From: an uncultured Bacteroides sp.
GTDB lineage: Bacteria > Bacteroidota > Bacteroidia > Bacteroidales > Bacteroidaceae
Assembly (NCBI GenBank): GCA_902388495.1
Contig: CABMPP010000002.1
Span: 1 to 64,000 of the forward strand
DNA: 64,000 nucleotides
Direction of reading: 5' to 3'
Made by a program: the position numbers and the translations under genes. Below the pieces are notes generated by a model. It worked only from the letters and a program-made list of their open reading frames with translations. It was not told the DNA's origin and searched no databases. The first letter of the stretch is position 1. Every line of letters begins with the position of its first letter. Below are positions 53,269 to 62,933 of the stretch, piece after piece.

Positions 53269-54666
53269 TCATATAAAACTTAAAACAGAACGGTACCTCA
53301 GGAAAAATGGCACAACAATACCAGCCATATTAGATAAAGGCAAGATTTCTTCAGGTAGTTCAAATCCCAAACTTTCCATAAATCGGCGCCTGGCCATGCA
53401 GCGTTCATATACTTCAGGATAGCAGTTTTTTATCATACAACGGAGTGTATAGTCTGCAATAACAACCCCTTCTTCCATACGTGAAGATGAAAACTGCGGC
53501 GACCTGGGAATAATATCTATTTGCATATACATGCCGGAATGTATTATTTCTTCAGACCCCTCATAAATAGGAGAACTTATCCATTCATCCAAGTGTATCA
53601 GATGTCCGGGATTAAGAAACACTGCAAATTGCTCAAATGGCAACATATCTGCAATCAACCGATACAATCGCCCACCCGAAGTACCAATCCTCAGATGCTT
53701 AAGCCATTCTCGAATAGCCAGAAAATAAGGAGCTGCAAACTTCTCTATATAGCCTTTTGCATGATTGGGTAAATCTTCCTCACTTTCGGCAACCCACCCT
53801 GCCCGACAAATGTTACTGCCCCAATGAGCAATACTTACAGAACAAGGGTCGCCTCTGTAAATAATGCTACCTACAGGGCTGGACAGCCCATAATGCTGAT
53901 TTCCGCTGCTCTTGATACTTATATGACAAGACAATGGGAAACCACTATATTGCAAAGCTTTTATCTGCTCAAAGTCTGTAATACCTTCTTTAAAATCTCT
54001 CAGAAGAGATTTCATCGCCTCAGAACCCAGCACATTTGAAAACTCAAAGAAAGCAACTTCATAAGGAGACAGAAAAGTACGCATACCATAAGACGGCGCA
54101 GTAAACAGATCAGTTGCATTTATGAGCCTATTAACAGGCACCAATGTCCTCAAAACATCTATTATATAATTAGGAACATCGCTGGCATACAAAGGAAAAT
54201 CAAATTCTGAATCGGAATAGTATTTCCAGCCAACTATACCGATATATGCTTCTTCAGTGATTCCCTCCTCACGGAAAATGACATCAAGACGTCGGCTTGC
54301 ATTCCGAGGCTGATTCATCAAAGAGAAGGTCTGAAAACGTTCATGTCGCAATTCTTTTGCCAAGTGTAAAGGAGAGATTCCCAAATGTCCTTCACATTCA
54401 TTGCCAACCAAAACAAGCGGTTTTTCTGTCAATCGTAGAACCAACAATGCTTCCTCAAACCTCGGATCAAAGTTTGTCAGATACATCAGATTAGCAAAAT
54501 GCTCCCGATCGCCGTATACCAATAAATGAGTCAGCCCCCGTTGCTCCATCATTTCCCGGCAACGAATTATCCGACAACTCAGCTCCTCCACAGTAGGAGG
54601 AGGCAAAGTTGAAGGTTGAGAATAAACCGGATAATCAATATCTTTGATAATAACCTTTGGCTTCAT
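53269..54666 (-). CDS. M24-fold (creatinase/aminopeptidase-like) protein with lost metal ligands
   Basis: Protein of 465 aa with an N-terminal creatinase-like domain (residues 20-185) and a C-terminal pita-bread fold (about 200-440). In active M24 enzymes two Asp, one His and two Glu bind metals. Here the first Asp position reads SIAHWGS, the second NICRAG, the Glu positions read MQIDIIP and VVIADY; only the His in NPGHLIHLDEW seems kept. Catalytic activity as a metal-peptidase is therefore doubtful. It is co-transcribed with an M81 gene and a glycosidase. The role in this operon is unknown. Confidence 0.72.
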   Translation of the reverse strand: MKPKVIIKDIDYPVYSQPSTLPPPTVEELSCRIIRCREMMEQRGLTHLLVYGDREHFANLMYLTNFDPRFEEALLVLRLTEKPLVLVGNECEGHLGISPLHLAKELRHERFQTFSLMNQPRNASRRLDVIFREEGITEEAYIGIVGWKYYSDSEFDFPLYASDVPNYIIDVLRTLVPVNRLINATDLFTAPSYGMRTFLSPYEVAFFEFSNVLGSEAMKSLLRDFKEGITDFEQIKALQYSGFPLSCHISIKSSGNQHYGLSSPVGSIIYRGDPCSVSIAHWGSNICRAGWVAESEEDLPNHAKGYIEKFAAPYFLAIREWLKHLRIGTSGGRLYRLIADMLPFEQFAVFLNPGHLIHLDEWISSPIYEGSEEIIHSGMYMQIDIIPRSPQFSSSRMEEGVVIADYTLRCMIKNCYPEVYERCMARRRFMESLGFELPEEILPLSNMAGIVVPFFLRYRSVLSFI

Positions 54667-54677
54667 TGTATGTTATT

Positions 54678-57344
54678 TCAGAAACGGATGATCGTCAGAT
54701 AATCAATAAACCAGTCATTCAGGTTTTCTTTATTGAAGGACATATTGTTATCAAAGCCGCGTTGTTCCGGATTAACCGTCAAAGACACAGTATGCTTTCC
54801 GGCCGACAGATTACGCAACTGAATATGGTTGGTATGTGTCCACTCACTCCAATCTCCATAGGCTTCCAAAATCACAGTAGCATAATCCTTTCCATCCAAA
54901 GATAGTGAGCGGATAGTGCAGAAAGTGTCATGTGGTCCATTTCCATTGGAACCGGTGAAGCGAATCATGTAATCACCTGTCTCAGGCACTTCAATATCTA
55001 TTGAAAGATTGGCGGGAGCAGCAGAACAGTCTTTTACATAACCGCTACCGGAATATCCTTTTGATTTCGCCTCAATAAAAGATGATTTGGCAAAATCTTC
55101 AGCCTCATACCGCCTTTCATAGAAGGTATAAAGTACCGGATTAGAAAGATCGGATTCCACTCCTTTCTCATCTACTGCACAAACAGCGTAGTATCCGGGT
55201 TTCTCTTTCCGCAGATTATAGGGAGAGCGCACTTCCTTGTTTACTCCTATACCCTTTAGACGATATGTTACTCCTGGCTGCATAGACCAATGAATGTATT
55301 GATTCTCAAGGCGAATAACCGGTTCTATAGGTGACCAGCAGTTACGCGGCCCTGCAGTAACCATATTAATATCTGCGTTGCTATCAGTATCTCCGGTCAC
55401 CGTCATGACAATATTATAAACTCCTTTCGCATTAGCAGGCAGTACATAAGAGGGCTTCTTTTTCTGTCCATTTACAATAAACGATGTTACTTTTGTCCCT
55501 TCCCCCTTCACTGTGATATTAAGAATAGCATTTCGATACTTGAAATTATCCAATTTGATTTCATTCCCCACCCAAGCAGGCAATACAGGATTAAAACGTA
55601 CCCCTTCCATCGTCAACTCCATTCCGAAAAGTACACGATATACCATACTGATGTAAGAAGCAACCGACCAAAGTTGCCGGTCAGAGTTCAACGCAGTATT
55701 ACGGTCATAGCCCGTATCATAAGTCATATTCTCTTTATGCGTCAGAAAAAGAGCCGACTGGCGGACAAGCGACTTCATCAAATGTTCTGTCACAGCAAAG
55801 TTTCCAGAGGTCTTGGCAGCATACATCAACGGAGTCTCCCAAACCGGCCATACACTTTTATTATGATAGGCAAAATCATCCGGAATACTCGGATAAAGAA
55901 CTGCTGCGCCATACGCATACATCGGTGAGTTCTTAACAACCTTATCAATCTGCTCGGAAGAAGCCACTCCTAAGATGGCAGCCAAACCATTGGACATACA
56001 ACCCACCCTTTGTGAAGGTATATACCCTAAGAATCCGGGATATAAATAGCATTCAAACAAACCTTTTTCTTCATTCCAAAAATGTTCATTCATTCCTTGC
56101 TTCAGCTTTTCACCTGTGTTTTTCCATAACATCTGCTCTTCCGCCGGAACTTTAAGAATACTCCCGGCATTAGCCAAAAAGCGATAAAGAAAGAAATGCA
56201 ACGCATTGGTACCACTGGAAAAAGACTCACCGATATTCACATTCGTAAACCAGTTGGGGTATGTATGAGTACGCCAATCCATGGAACAAGTTTCTCCTTT
56301 GAAAAGATTGGCATCCGCGTCAAAAGCTATATGCAGGTCCTTTAAAGCCGTATTGCGTAGCCCTTCATAGGCCTCTTGCAGCCAAACCTTGTCACCCGTC
56401 ACCAGATAATACTCCCAGGCGGCAACAGCCCATACCACACGATCGGTAGAGATAGGATAAGAGCCACCACTGCCGGTATCTTGCAAAGCTTCACGTGGAT
56501 TTCTCAGTGTCTGCTTCTCTAAGGTACGACGGGAAACTTCAGGCATAATCCATGAATAGGAGAAATAAATGCTATACACAGCATCACGTGTCCAGGTATC
56601 AGGCCATAAAGCCCCGGCCATATACGTAGAATCCTTACGAATATCCAACAACATTTCCTCCAGTGCCATATTATAGAGAGCAGGAACTAACAGATTACTT
56701 TTAGCTGTGAATTTTGGGAAAGCAGATATATCACGCGAAAGCTTCCAACGGTTAGTACCATGATAGTTCGATACAATTTCCTTTTCAGAAATAGCCTTGG
56801 CCATACGTTCTCCCAAAAAAGAAGATTCTACAACCTCATTTGGAGCCAAAGTAAATGGAAGACTTGCACTGTTCTGGCGGACCGGAGTCCAATGGGCATT
56901 AAAATCTGCATATCGTTCTATCGGCAAATATCGGATTTCTCCATTCCGGACTACAAGATATGAAGCTTTATCCCCTTTTGCATTGCTCAAAGTAAACCAG
57001 CCACAATTAGTCATATATTTATGAGTAAAACCTTCATAAGACCAGATAAAAGAACTGTCCCATGTAATCGGCATCGGTGAAAGCCGCACATTATTATTAT
57101 CATCCAGCCTCAAGTACTCTCCTGTCTGTTTATTGCGGATACGTACAGATTCACTGTCAGTAGCTTCTATCAGCCAAAGGTAACTTGCATCATGCGGTTC
57201 TTTTCCCACTTTCAAGTCCTTCCCACTTCCATACATATACTCATCAGTTCCACGAATATGGAACATCCATTCAGATACTGTTTGTGCAGTCATTTGCAAA
57301 GCAGCTGCACAAAGCAGTAAAAACATAAATATGAGTTTCTTCAT
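54678..57344 (-). CDS. Secreted six-hairpin glycosidase with C-terminal CBM
   Basis: Protein of 888 aa with signal peptide (to about MTA-Q). Residues 25-160 form a beta-rich domain, about 185-590 an (alpha/alpha)6 barrel (GALWPDTWTRDAVYSIYF, DRQLWSVASYISMVYRVLFG, WPVWETPLMYAAKTSG), then a beta-sandwich, and residues about 745-886 a CBM6/35-like module (YEAEDFAKSS, SGNGNGPHDT-like loop, FIDYLTIIRF end). The Asp in TWTRDA and the Glu in VWETPLM are acid/base candidates. It cleaves an oligosaccharide of unknown linkage in the periplasm or at the surface. Exact GH family is not assigned. Confidence 0.75.
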   Translation of the reverse strand: MKKLIFMFLLLCAAALQMTAQTVSEWMFHIRGTDEYMYGSGKDLKVGKEPHDASYLWLIEATDSESVRIRNKQTGEYLRLDDNNNVRLSPMPITWDSSFIWSYEGFTHKYMTNCGWFTLSNAKGDKASYLVVRNGEIRYLPIERYADFNAHWTPVRQNSASLPFTLAPNEVVESSFLGERMAKAISEKEIVSNYHGTNRWKLSRDISAFPKFTAKSNLLVPALYNMALEEMLLDIRKDSTYMAGALWPDTWTRDAVYSIYFSYSWIMPEVSRRTLEKQTLRNPREALQDTGSGGSYPISTDRVVWAVAAWEYYLVTGDKVWLQEAYEGLRNTALKDLHIAFDADANLFKGETCSMDWRTHTYPNWFTNVNIGESFSSGTNALHFFLYRFLANAGSILKVPAEEQMLWKNTGEKLKQGMNEHFWNEEKGLFECYLYPGFLGYIPSQRVGCMSNGLAAILGVASSEQIDKVVKNSPMYAYGAAVLYPSIPDDFAYHNKSVWPVWETPLMYAAKTSGNFAVTEHLMKSLVRQSALFLTHKENMTYDTGYDRNTALNSDRQLWSVASYISMVYRVLFGMELTMEGVRFNPVLPAWVGNEIKLDNFKYRNAILNITVKGEGTKVTSFIVNGQKKKPSYVLPANAKGVYNIVMTVTGDTDSNADINMVTAGPRNCWSPIEPVIRLENQYIHWSMQPGVTYRLKGIGVNKEVRSPYNLRKEKPGYYAVCAVDEKGVESDLSNPVLYTFYERRYEAEDFAKSSFIEAKSKGYSGSGYVKDCSAAPANLSIDIEVPETGDYMIRFTGSNGNGPHDTFCTIRSLSLDGKDYATVILEAYGDWSEWTHTNHIQLRNLSAGKHTVSLTVNPEQRGFDNNMSFNKENLNDWFIDYLTIIRF

Positions 57345-57376
57345 TTTCAGTTATTTATTACGTTTAACAAAGTCTG

Positions 57377-58816
57377 TTACTTAAGATTACGCGGTTTGCC
57401 ACCTTTACGCCAAAAATCTTCAATCTTCTCCAAGGATACACCTTTAGTTTCGGGCACAAAGAAGTACCCCCATACGAGAGCCAGTAATGCAATGATTCCA
57501 TAGAAGCCAAATGCTCCTGCCGGATTCCCCACTTGCTCCTCACCTATCATGATTTCAGTACCGGGTATGGTCAATGCATTGACAATCTTGAAGAAAGTGA
57601 AAGAAACAATACTGTTAAATACCCACACTGAAAGCGAGCCTACTGATGCACCCAATCCACGTACTTTCTGCGGAAAAACTTCCGAAATGATCAACCAGCC
57701 AAGTGGTCCTATGCTGATAGCAAAGAAAGCAACATAAAGAAACATGAAAATAACCGTCATCCATTGGCCGGTGCCACCCAGTTCGCCAGCAAATACAAAA
57801 CTCATGGACAAAGCAATCAGAGACAGCACAATCCCCGTCAATCCGGTAAAATAAAGTTTACGACGCCCCAATCTATCCACGAAATAGATTGAAACAAGCG
57901 TAGCTACAACATTAACTACCCCCACACCAACAGCAGCCCAAATGGCAGAGATTGCTCCGTCAAAACCAGCCATAAAAAAAATTTTGGGACTATAATAAAT
58001 AACAGTATTAATGCCCACAAACTGCTGAAAGAACATGATTCCTACAGCTATAAAAAGTGGTGTACGCAGCCCCGGCTTTATCAACTCGCTCCACTTTGAG
58101 ATCTCATCCTTACTTTTTTCTATTTCCTCGCTAATGGCATGTGCAACTTCTTCAGCATTACTTTCTCCTTCTATCCTATTCAAAATATGCATCGCCTCTT
58201 CCCTGCGTCCTCTACTCATTAACCACCTCGGACTCTCAGGCATAAAGATCATCCCAATCAATAAAATAAGAGCCGGAAGCACACCTGCATAGAACATAGG
58301 ACGCCAACAAGTAATATCCGTTTCATCGGCAAAAAACAGATCGGACAGGTATGAAACCAGCACTCCCAATGTCACCATCAACTGAAACATGGACACTAAA
58401 GTTCCACGAATATTTGTTGGTGATATTTCTGCAATATAAAGAGGAACTGCAAATGATGACACACCTATTGCTACCCCCAGAAAAAGACGAGCCAGAATCA
58501 AATTCATAGAATCCGGGGCCAGCCCCGACCAGACAGCACCTATTGCAAATATTACAGCCGATGCAAATATCACTTTTTTACGTCCCAAATAGTCGGTAAC
58601 CTTACCACAAAACAATGCACCCGCAATTGCTCCTACAAGTCCGGCAGTAGTAATAAGCTCTATCGTACCGTCATCAATGCCAAAGTCTTTTTGCAAAAAA
58701 GGGATGGCTCCCGAAATAACACCGGTATCGAATCCAAACAGTAATCCTCCTGTAGCTGCAATAATAGCTATTACATAGACTATCATTGGATTTTTATGTT
58801 GACATATTGGTTTCAT
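57377..58816 (-). CDS. MFS sugar porter
   Basis: Sugar:proton symporter-family transporter of 479 aa with 12 membrane helices. GGLLFGFDTGVISGA (helix 1), GRKKVIFASAVIFAIGA, the PESPRWLMSRGRREEA loop between helices 6 and 7, and the QQFVGINTVIYYSPKIF motif that lines the sugar site are all present, as is PETKGVSLEKIEDFW at the C-terminus. It imports a monosaccharide across the inner membrane. It lies between the glycosidase gene and a phosphoglucose isomerase gene. Confidence 0.92.
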   Translation of the reverse strand: MKPICQHKNPMIVYVIAIIAATGGLLFGFDTGVISGAIPFLQKDFGIDDGTIELITTAGLVGAIAGALFCGKVTDYLGRKKVIFASAVIFAIGAVWSGLAPDSMNLILARLFLGVAIGVSSFAVPLYIAEISPTNIRGTLVSMFQLMVTLGVLVSYLSDLFFADETDITCWRPMFYAGVLPALILLIGMIFMPESPRWLMSRGRREEAMHILNRIEGESNAEEVAHAISEEIEKSKDEISKWSELIKPGLRTPLFIAVGIMFFQQFVGINTVIYYSPKIFFMAGFDGAISAIWAAVGVGVVNVVATLVSIYFVDRLGRRKLYFTGLTGIVLSLIALSMSFVFAGELGGTGQWMTVIFMFLYVAFFAISIGPLGWLIISEVFPQKVRGLGASVGSLSVWVFNSIVSFTFFKIVNALTIPGTEIMIGEEQVGNPAGAFGFYGIIALLALVWGYFFVPETKGVSLEKIEDFWRKGGKPRNLK

Positions 58817-58833
58817 TTTCTTAGTATTAGTAA

Positions 58834-59631
58834 TTAAGGTATAAAACTCTTCCAGACATCTTCTTTCAACTGAGGCGAAGGGACATACAAGAATGTATCG
58901 GGATTCTCCTCAAAAGTTTCGTAAATGCTCTTACCCGGCTCTATGCCCAAAGCAGAATAGTCATCCGGAGTCTTACATATCAACTCAGACGTCTGATACC
59001 TTGGGTTAGCTTTCCATTCTATTTTATTTTCCGCATTGAAAACAGGGAACCAGGCAATTCCTCCGTGACCACGGACCCCATCGTAAACAAAACCATAATC
59101 ACGGTCACACCAAGCACCGAACGTTAGCGGACATTCAGGATTTGCACTGATCGTAGCATGTGCCCAATAGGGAGGTACAATAACAACTTCTCCTGCTTTG
59201 GCATGCACGGCAAAACAACGCCCGGGAATATCTTCAGCATATTCTTGCATATAAATAATCGCTTCACCCGACCAAATTTCATACACTTCAGGAGTAGACC
59301 ATCCACTGTAAGCCGAAACCTTATGTATATGTCCTTGGCTACGAATAGGCTCATCCCCCAAACGTCCGGCAGCATAAGTTACAACTCCATATAGCAAATG
59401 CATTTTTTCCAGCAGCGCTTTATGCTTCTTCTTGCCTACATCCATAGCAATGGAATAAACCACCTCAGGACCTTTACAAGCCGGATTCATCAAACTTTTC
59501 CGAATGTCATCCAGCATTCTATTCTCAACTTCAGGACCAAACACATCCTCTCCATATTCAAAGCCCATTGGCAGAAATGTCGGGGTAATATCAAACCCCG
59601 GATTAAAAAGCATCTTTTTACAATCTATCAT
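58834..59631 (-). CDS. Cupin-type glucose-6-phosphate isomerase (first copy)
   Basis: Protein of 265 aa with the archaeal-type phosphoglucose isomerase cupin domain. QGHIHKVSAYSG and PEVYEIWSGEAIIYM hold the metal-binding His/Glu residues, and VIVPPYWAHATIS the second His. It should interconvert glucose-6-P and fructose-6-P or similar phosphosugars. Its start overlaps the end of the ManA-like gene by four bases (ATGA). A second, shorter homologue lies three genes upstream. Confidence 0.82.
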   Translation of the reverse strand: MIDCKKMLFNPGFDITPTFLPMGFEYGEDVFGPEVENRMLDDIRKSLMNPACKGPEVVYSIAMDVGKKKHKALLEKMHLLYGVVTYAAGRLGDEPIRSQGHIHKVSAYSGWSTPEVYEIWSGEAIIYMQEYAEDIPGRCFAVHAKAGEVVIVPPYWAHATISANPECPLTFGAWCDRDYGFVYDGVRGHGGIAWFPVFNAENKIEWKANPRYQTSELICKTPDDYSALGIEPGKSIYETFEENPDTFLYVPSPQLKEDVWKSFIP

Positions 59632-61397
59632 TTTCGTATATATGCTTTAATGGTTGCACATTCTTTTCCTTCCGATTCTCCGTAAGGACGTATAGTATAA
59701 GAACCTACTACTGCCGGAATAATAAATGTTTCGGCATAATGAACTACAAAAGGAGCAAAAGCATTTACGGGACTTTCTACTATAGCTTCACGGCCTTCTA
59801 CCAAATTCAAGACCTGTACTGACCCATTTGTATCATGAGGAACTCTTCCCGTGAACCAATGGCGGCGTGTTTCAATAAACTCACGTTCATGAAGCCCGGT
59901 AGCTTCTTCACGCCACCCTTCGCCTTCAGTAATAGGAACTAAACAGTTAATCGCCTCTTTCTTTACCCAACTTTCCGTACGATTCCATTGAATGACATGT
60001 TTTCCATGCTCGATATTGATGGGACGTGGACGTCCATCCAGTCCTAAACGCCCCCAATCCCAAAGTTTGAAGGTGAAAATATAAGGGGTAGCACTGATTT
60101 CAAGTACCATGCTGTTCGAGCCTGAACAATGTATTGTACCGGGAGGAATCAACACATGGTCGTGCTTCTTCACTGCATGTACTCCTACATGTTTCTCCGC
60201 ATCGAAAACTCCAGTTTCTTGCGCCTGACATAATTCATCTATCATAGCTGCCGGATCAACATTCTCCTTTAGTCCCAGATAAACTTTGGCATCTTCTTCC
60301 GCATCCAAAATATAATAACTCTCCTCCTGAGTATAATGCATTCCAAACTTCTCTTGAATATATTCAATCAAAGGATGAACCTGAAGGCTTAAATTTCCAC
60401 CTTCCATTGTGTCCAAGAAGTCAAAACGAATAGGAAATTCATCGCCAAACCGACCATAAACATTAGGCCCTAATAGCTGAACCGGATGAGTAAATACCAA
60501 ATCAATGGAAGGTAACTCAAAACGTACCTCTCCAAAGCCTAAATAAAGACTGTTTTCTTCAGGAACACAATCAAAGCACCAAGCATAATTCACAGATTCC
60601 TTATCAAGATCACAGACTTCTTTCATCCATTGCCCGCCCCATGGTCCCGGATCGAAAAACGGCACAACACGGAATGGGCGAGATGCAGCAATATCCAATC
60701 CTTTGAAGACAGCAGCAGCAGGTACCATCTTTGGTTCTCCGGCTTTATTCGTATCAATGAAAACATCAATCTGTTTCAGAATCTGCTTTTTCCAACGGTC
60801 GCAAATACGCCAGTCCACGAAAAATGCCTGCTTGTATTGCAATGAAGCACGTTCCGCTTTATTTTGAAATCCCACATTCGAAATCTCGTCACGACGAAAA
60901 CGAAGTTGTATCTCCCAACGTGCCATATCCAGATAGGCAAGAAAAGCAGATTCCTGCCAAACATAAGAAGCCCCTACTCCGTAAACAATAGTACACTTAG
61001 CTAAGGATGCTGCTATCAGACCACGCATACGTTCCACCTTGGCATCATCAAAGTAAATTCCCATCGTATGCCGCGTCATATAACCGAAGATCTCATCGTC
61101 TGTTACATCATCTTTAATTGCATCGTATAAAACATGCTGATCTTTCATTGCCAATGCAGACTCAAAGATGCAGGCTTCCGGAAAGCCGTCACGCAACGCT
61201 TTCAGTACTTCATCTTCATATACCCCTTGATAGCATTCCACAACCAAGATGTGCTGTTGTTGTTGCTGTAACAGAGAACGCAACGCAGCGGTTACGTTCT
61301 CCCAACCTGTTACACAACTATGTTCTTCTCCCGGGACTTGCACTACCGGAAACTTGTCATAATTCGATTTTCTGTTATTCTGCAAATATTTATTCAT
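59628..61397 (-). CDS. ManA-like class I mannose-6-phosphate isomerase with an N-terminal kinase-like domain
   Basis: Protein of 589 aa, much longer than the 300-400 aa usual for class I ManA. Residues about 230-580 contain the cupin isomerase: GPWGGQWM, NLSLQVHPLIEYIQ (the QVHP metal motif), IPPGTIHCSG and VPHDTNGSVQV. Residues 1-225 look like a nucleoside/uridine-kinase-type fold (HILVVECYQGVYEDEVLKA) where the P-loop GxxGxGK has become ECYQGVYEDE, so ATP binding is doubtful; TIVYGVGASYVWQ is also preserved. It should isomerise a phosphosugar from the ROK kinase coded four bases upstream. The domain fusion is the unusual part. Confidence 0.78.
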   Translation of the reverse strand: MNKYLQNNRKSNYDKFPVVQVPGEEHSCVTGWENVTAALRSLLQQQQQHILVVECYQGVYEDEVLKALRDGFPEACIFESALAMKDQHVLYDAIKDDVTDDEIFGYMTRHTMGIYFDDAKVERMRGLIAASLAKCTIVYGVGASYVWQESAFLAYLDMARWEIQLRFRRDEISNVGFQNKAERASLQYKQAFFVDWRICDRWKKQILKQIDVFIDTNKAGEPKMVPAAAVFKGLDIAASRPFRVVPFFDPGPWGGQWMKEVCDLDKESVNYAWCFDCVPEENSLYLGFGEVRFELPSIDLVFTHPVQLLGPNVYGRFGDEFPIRFDFLDTMEGGNLSLQVHPLIEYIQEKFGMHYTQEESYYILDAEEDAKVYLGLKENVDPAAMIDELCQAQETGVFDAEKHVGVHAVKKHDHVLIPPGTIHCSGSNSMVLEISATPYIFTFKLWDWGRLGLDGRPRPINIEHGKHVIQWNRTESWVKKEAINCLVPITEGEGWREEATGLHEREFIETRRHWFTGRVPHDTNGSVQVLNLVEGREAIVESPVNAFAPFVVHYAETFIIPAVVGSYTIRPYGESEGKECATIKAYIRK

Positions 61398-61401
61398 AGT
61401 T

Positions 61402-62343
61402 TTATCTTTTATCGTCTTTTAAATAATACTCTGCAGCAACTAATGCTGCGTCATCACCCAATACAGAAGCTACAATCTCCACCTTTTCGTCAGGGCACCA
61501 AGCCAATGAACCTACTTTCTTACGTATATAAGGCAATATTAAATCTTTACTTTTCACAATTCCACCTCCCAAAATAATAGTTTGAGGGTCGTAAGCATGA
61601 ATGTAGTTCACAATGGCAGCACTCCACACATCCATGCAACCCTCTACTACACACTTGGCATCTGCAACACCAGCAGCAACTTGCACGAATAAACTCTTGA
61701 AGTCATAATTAACTGAATCATTGCGAAATGCCGGACTAAGCTTTTCGTTTTCCCGGATAATCTGTGGCAAGAAAAAGGAAGATGCGTGTGCTTCTACACA
61801 ACCCACATTACCACAAGTGCACTGCCTGCCCTGATAATCTACAATCAGGTGTCCACCCAACGAACCTGCCCGATAATGCTGTCCATAAAGTAATTTACCT
61901 TCAAGAATTACTCCGGTACCAATACCTGTACCAATGGTCATCATTACCACATTCTCTTTTCCACGGGCAACACCAAACTGCCACTCGCCAACAGTCGCTG
62001 CACGGGCATCATTATCAATAGCAAACGGAACATCCCAACGTTCAGAGCACCATTGCTGCAGATTAATGGAAGGAGCATCATCATACTTAGCATTAGTAGA
62101 TACAGCCCGCTTAGTACGAGCATCTACAATACCAGGAAACGCCAGGAATACGCCTTTGAAGGCATTGACGGAAATATTGGCTTCGGCCAACAAGCTATCT
62201 ATAGCACTGGAAATTAGCCCCAAGCGAGGTTCCAAGCCATGTATGGAATCTGCTTCAAGCCTTTTAGTGCCAATGACTTTTCCTTGACTTACCAGCCCCA
62301 CCTTTATAACAGTACCGCCTAAATCTATTCCTATATAATACAT
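61402..62343 (-). CDS. ROK-family sugar kinase
   Basis: Protein of 313 aa with the ATP-binding DLGGTVIKVGLV at the N-terminus, the catalytic Asp in AIDNDARAATVGEW, the glucokinase loop TIGTGIGTGVIL, and the ROK zinc-binding CTCGNVGCVEAH. It should phosphorylate the sugar brought in by the MFS transporter. It lies 4 bp upstream of the ManA-like gene and 12 bp downstream of the second cupin isomerase gene, so it is part of one operon. Confidence 0.92.
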   Translation of the reverse strand: MYYIGIDLGGTVIKVGLVSQGKVIGTKRLEADSIHGLEPRLGLISSAIDSLLAEANISVNAFKGVFLAFPGIVDARTKRAVSTNAKYDDAPSINLQQWCSERWDVPFAIDNDARAATVGEWQFGVARGKENVVMMTIGTGIGTGVILEGKLLYGQHYRAGSLGGHLIVDYQGRQCTCGNVGCVEAHASSFFLPQIIRENEKLSPAFRNDSVNYDFKSLFVQVAAGVADAKCVVEGCMDVWSAAIVNYIHAYDPQTIILGGGIVKSKDLILPYIRKKVGSLAWCPDEKVEIVASVLGDDAALVAAEYYLKDDKR

Positions 62344-62355
62344 TTCAATCTTTCT

Positions 62356-62913
62356 TTAAATCAATTTCGGTTTACCATTCACTTCTTTCAAACGACGCGC
62401 AAATCCTCCCCGGGCTATTGTTTCGTAATTATGCCCCGCATCCGAAGGCCAACTGGCAGCAAACGTCAGCATACCATTACCTACATTAGCCACACGATGG
62501 GCAACCCCTCCCGGAATATAGTGTAAACTCCCCGGATACATACGCTCCGCCCAAACCTCACGCGCCTCATTCATCAGGATAAGCATACCTTCACCTTCCA
62601 CACCCCAATAAAATTCAGCCCGGTCAATATTCGAGTGGAAATGTCCCTTTGTCATAAAGTATTCATCACCCACCTTACCAGGCATCAAGTAAGTGATGCC
62701 CATAAACAAACCTCCCGGTGTCCCCTCCTTTACCGGGAAAGTACTGGACACATGATAAACAACCTGTTCAAGGTCCATAATCTCAAATGCAGTTTCATCT
62801 TCGTAAACTCCTTTTAGATCAATCAGTTTACGAGTAGATTTCTCGACATGTTCTCCAATCAGTTCTTTACCGTTGAAAAACAATTCAGGCATAAATATTT
62901 TTACATTTTCCAT
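62356..62913 (-). CDS. Cupin-type glucose-6-phosphate isomerase (second copy)
   Basis: Protein of 185 aa matching the short archaeal-type GPI cupin. The metal site is formed by TKGHFHSNIDRAEFYWGVEGEG (cited as T109-G130) and YIPGGVAHRVANVG. It is shorter than the 265-aa copy coded downstream. Having two isomerases of the same fold in one operon suggests that two different phosphosugars or steps are handled. Confidence 0.85.
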   Translation of the reverse strand: MENVKIFMPELFFNGKELIGEHVEKSTRKLIDLKGVYEDETAFEIMDLEQVVYHVSSTFPVKEGTPGGLFMGITYLMPGKVGDEYFMTKGHFHSNIDRAEFYWGVEGEGMLILMNEAREVWAERMYPGSLHYIPGGVAHRVANVGNGMLTFAASWPSDAGHNYETIARGGFARRLKEVNGKPKLI

Positions 62914-62933
62914 TGTTGATAGTAAGTTATATA

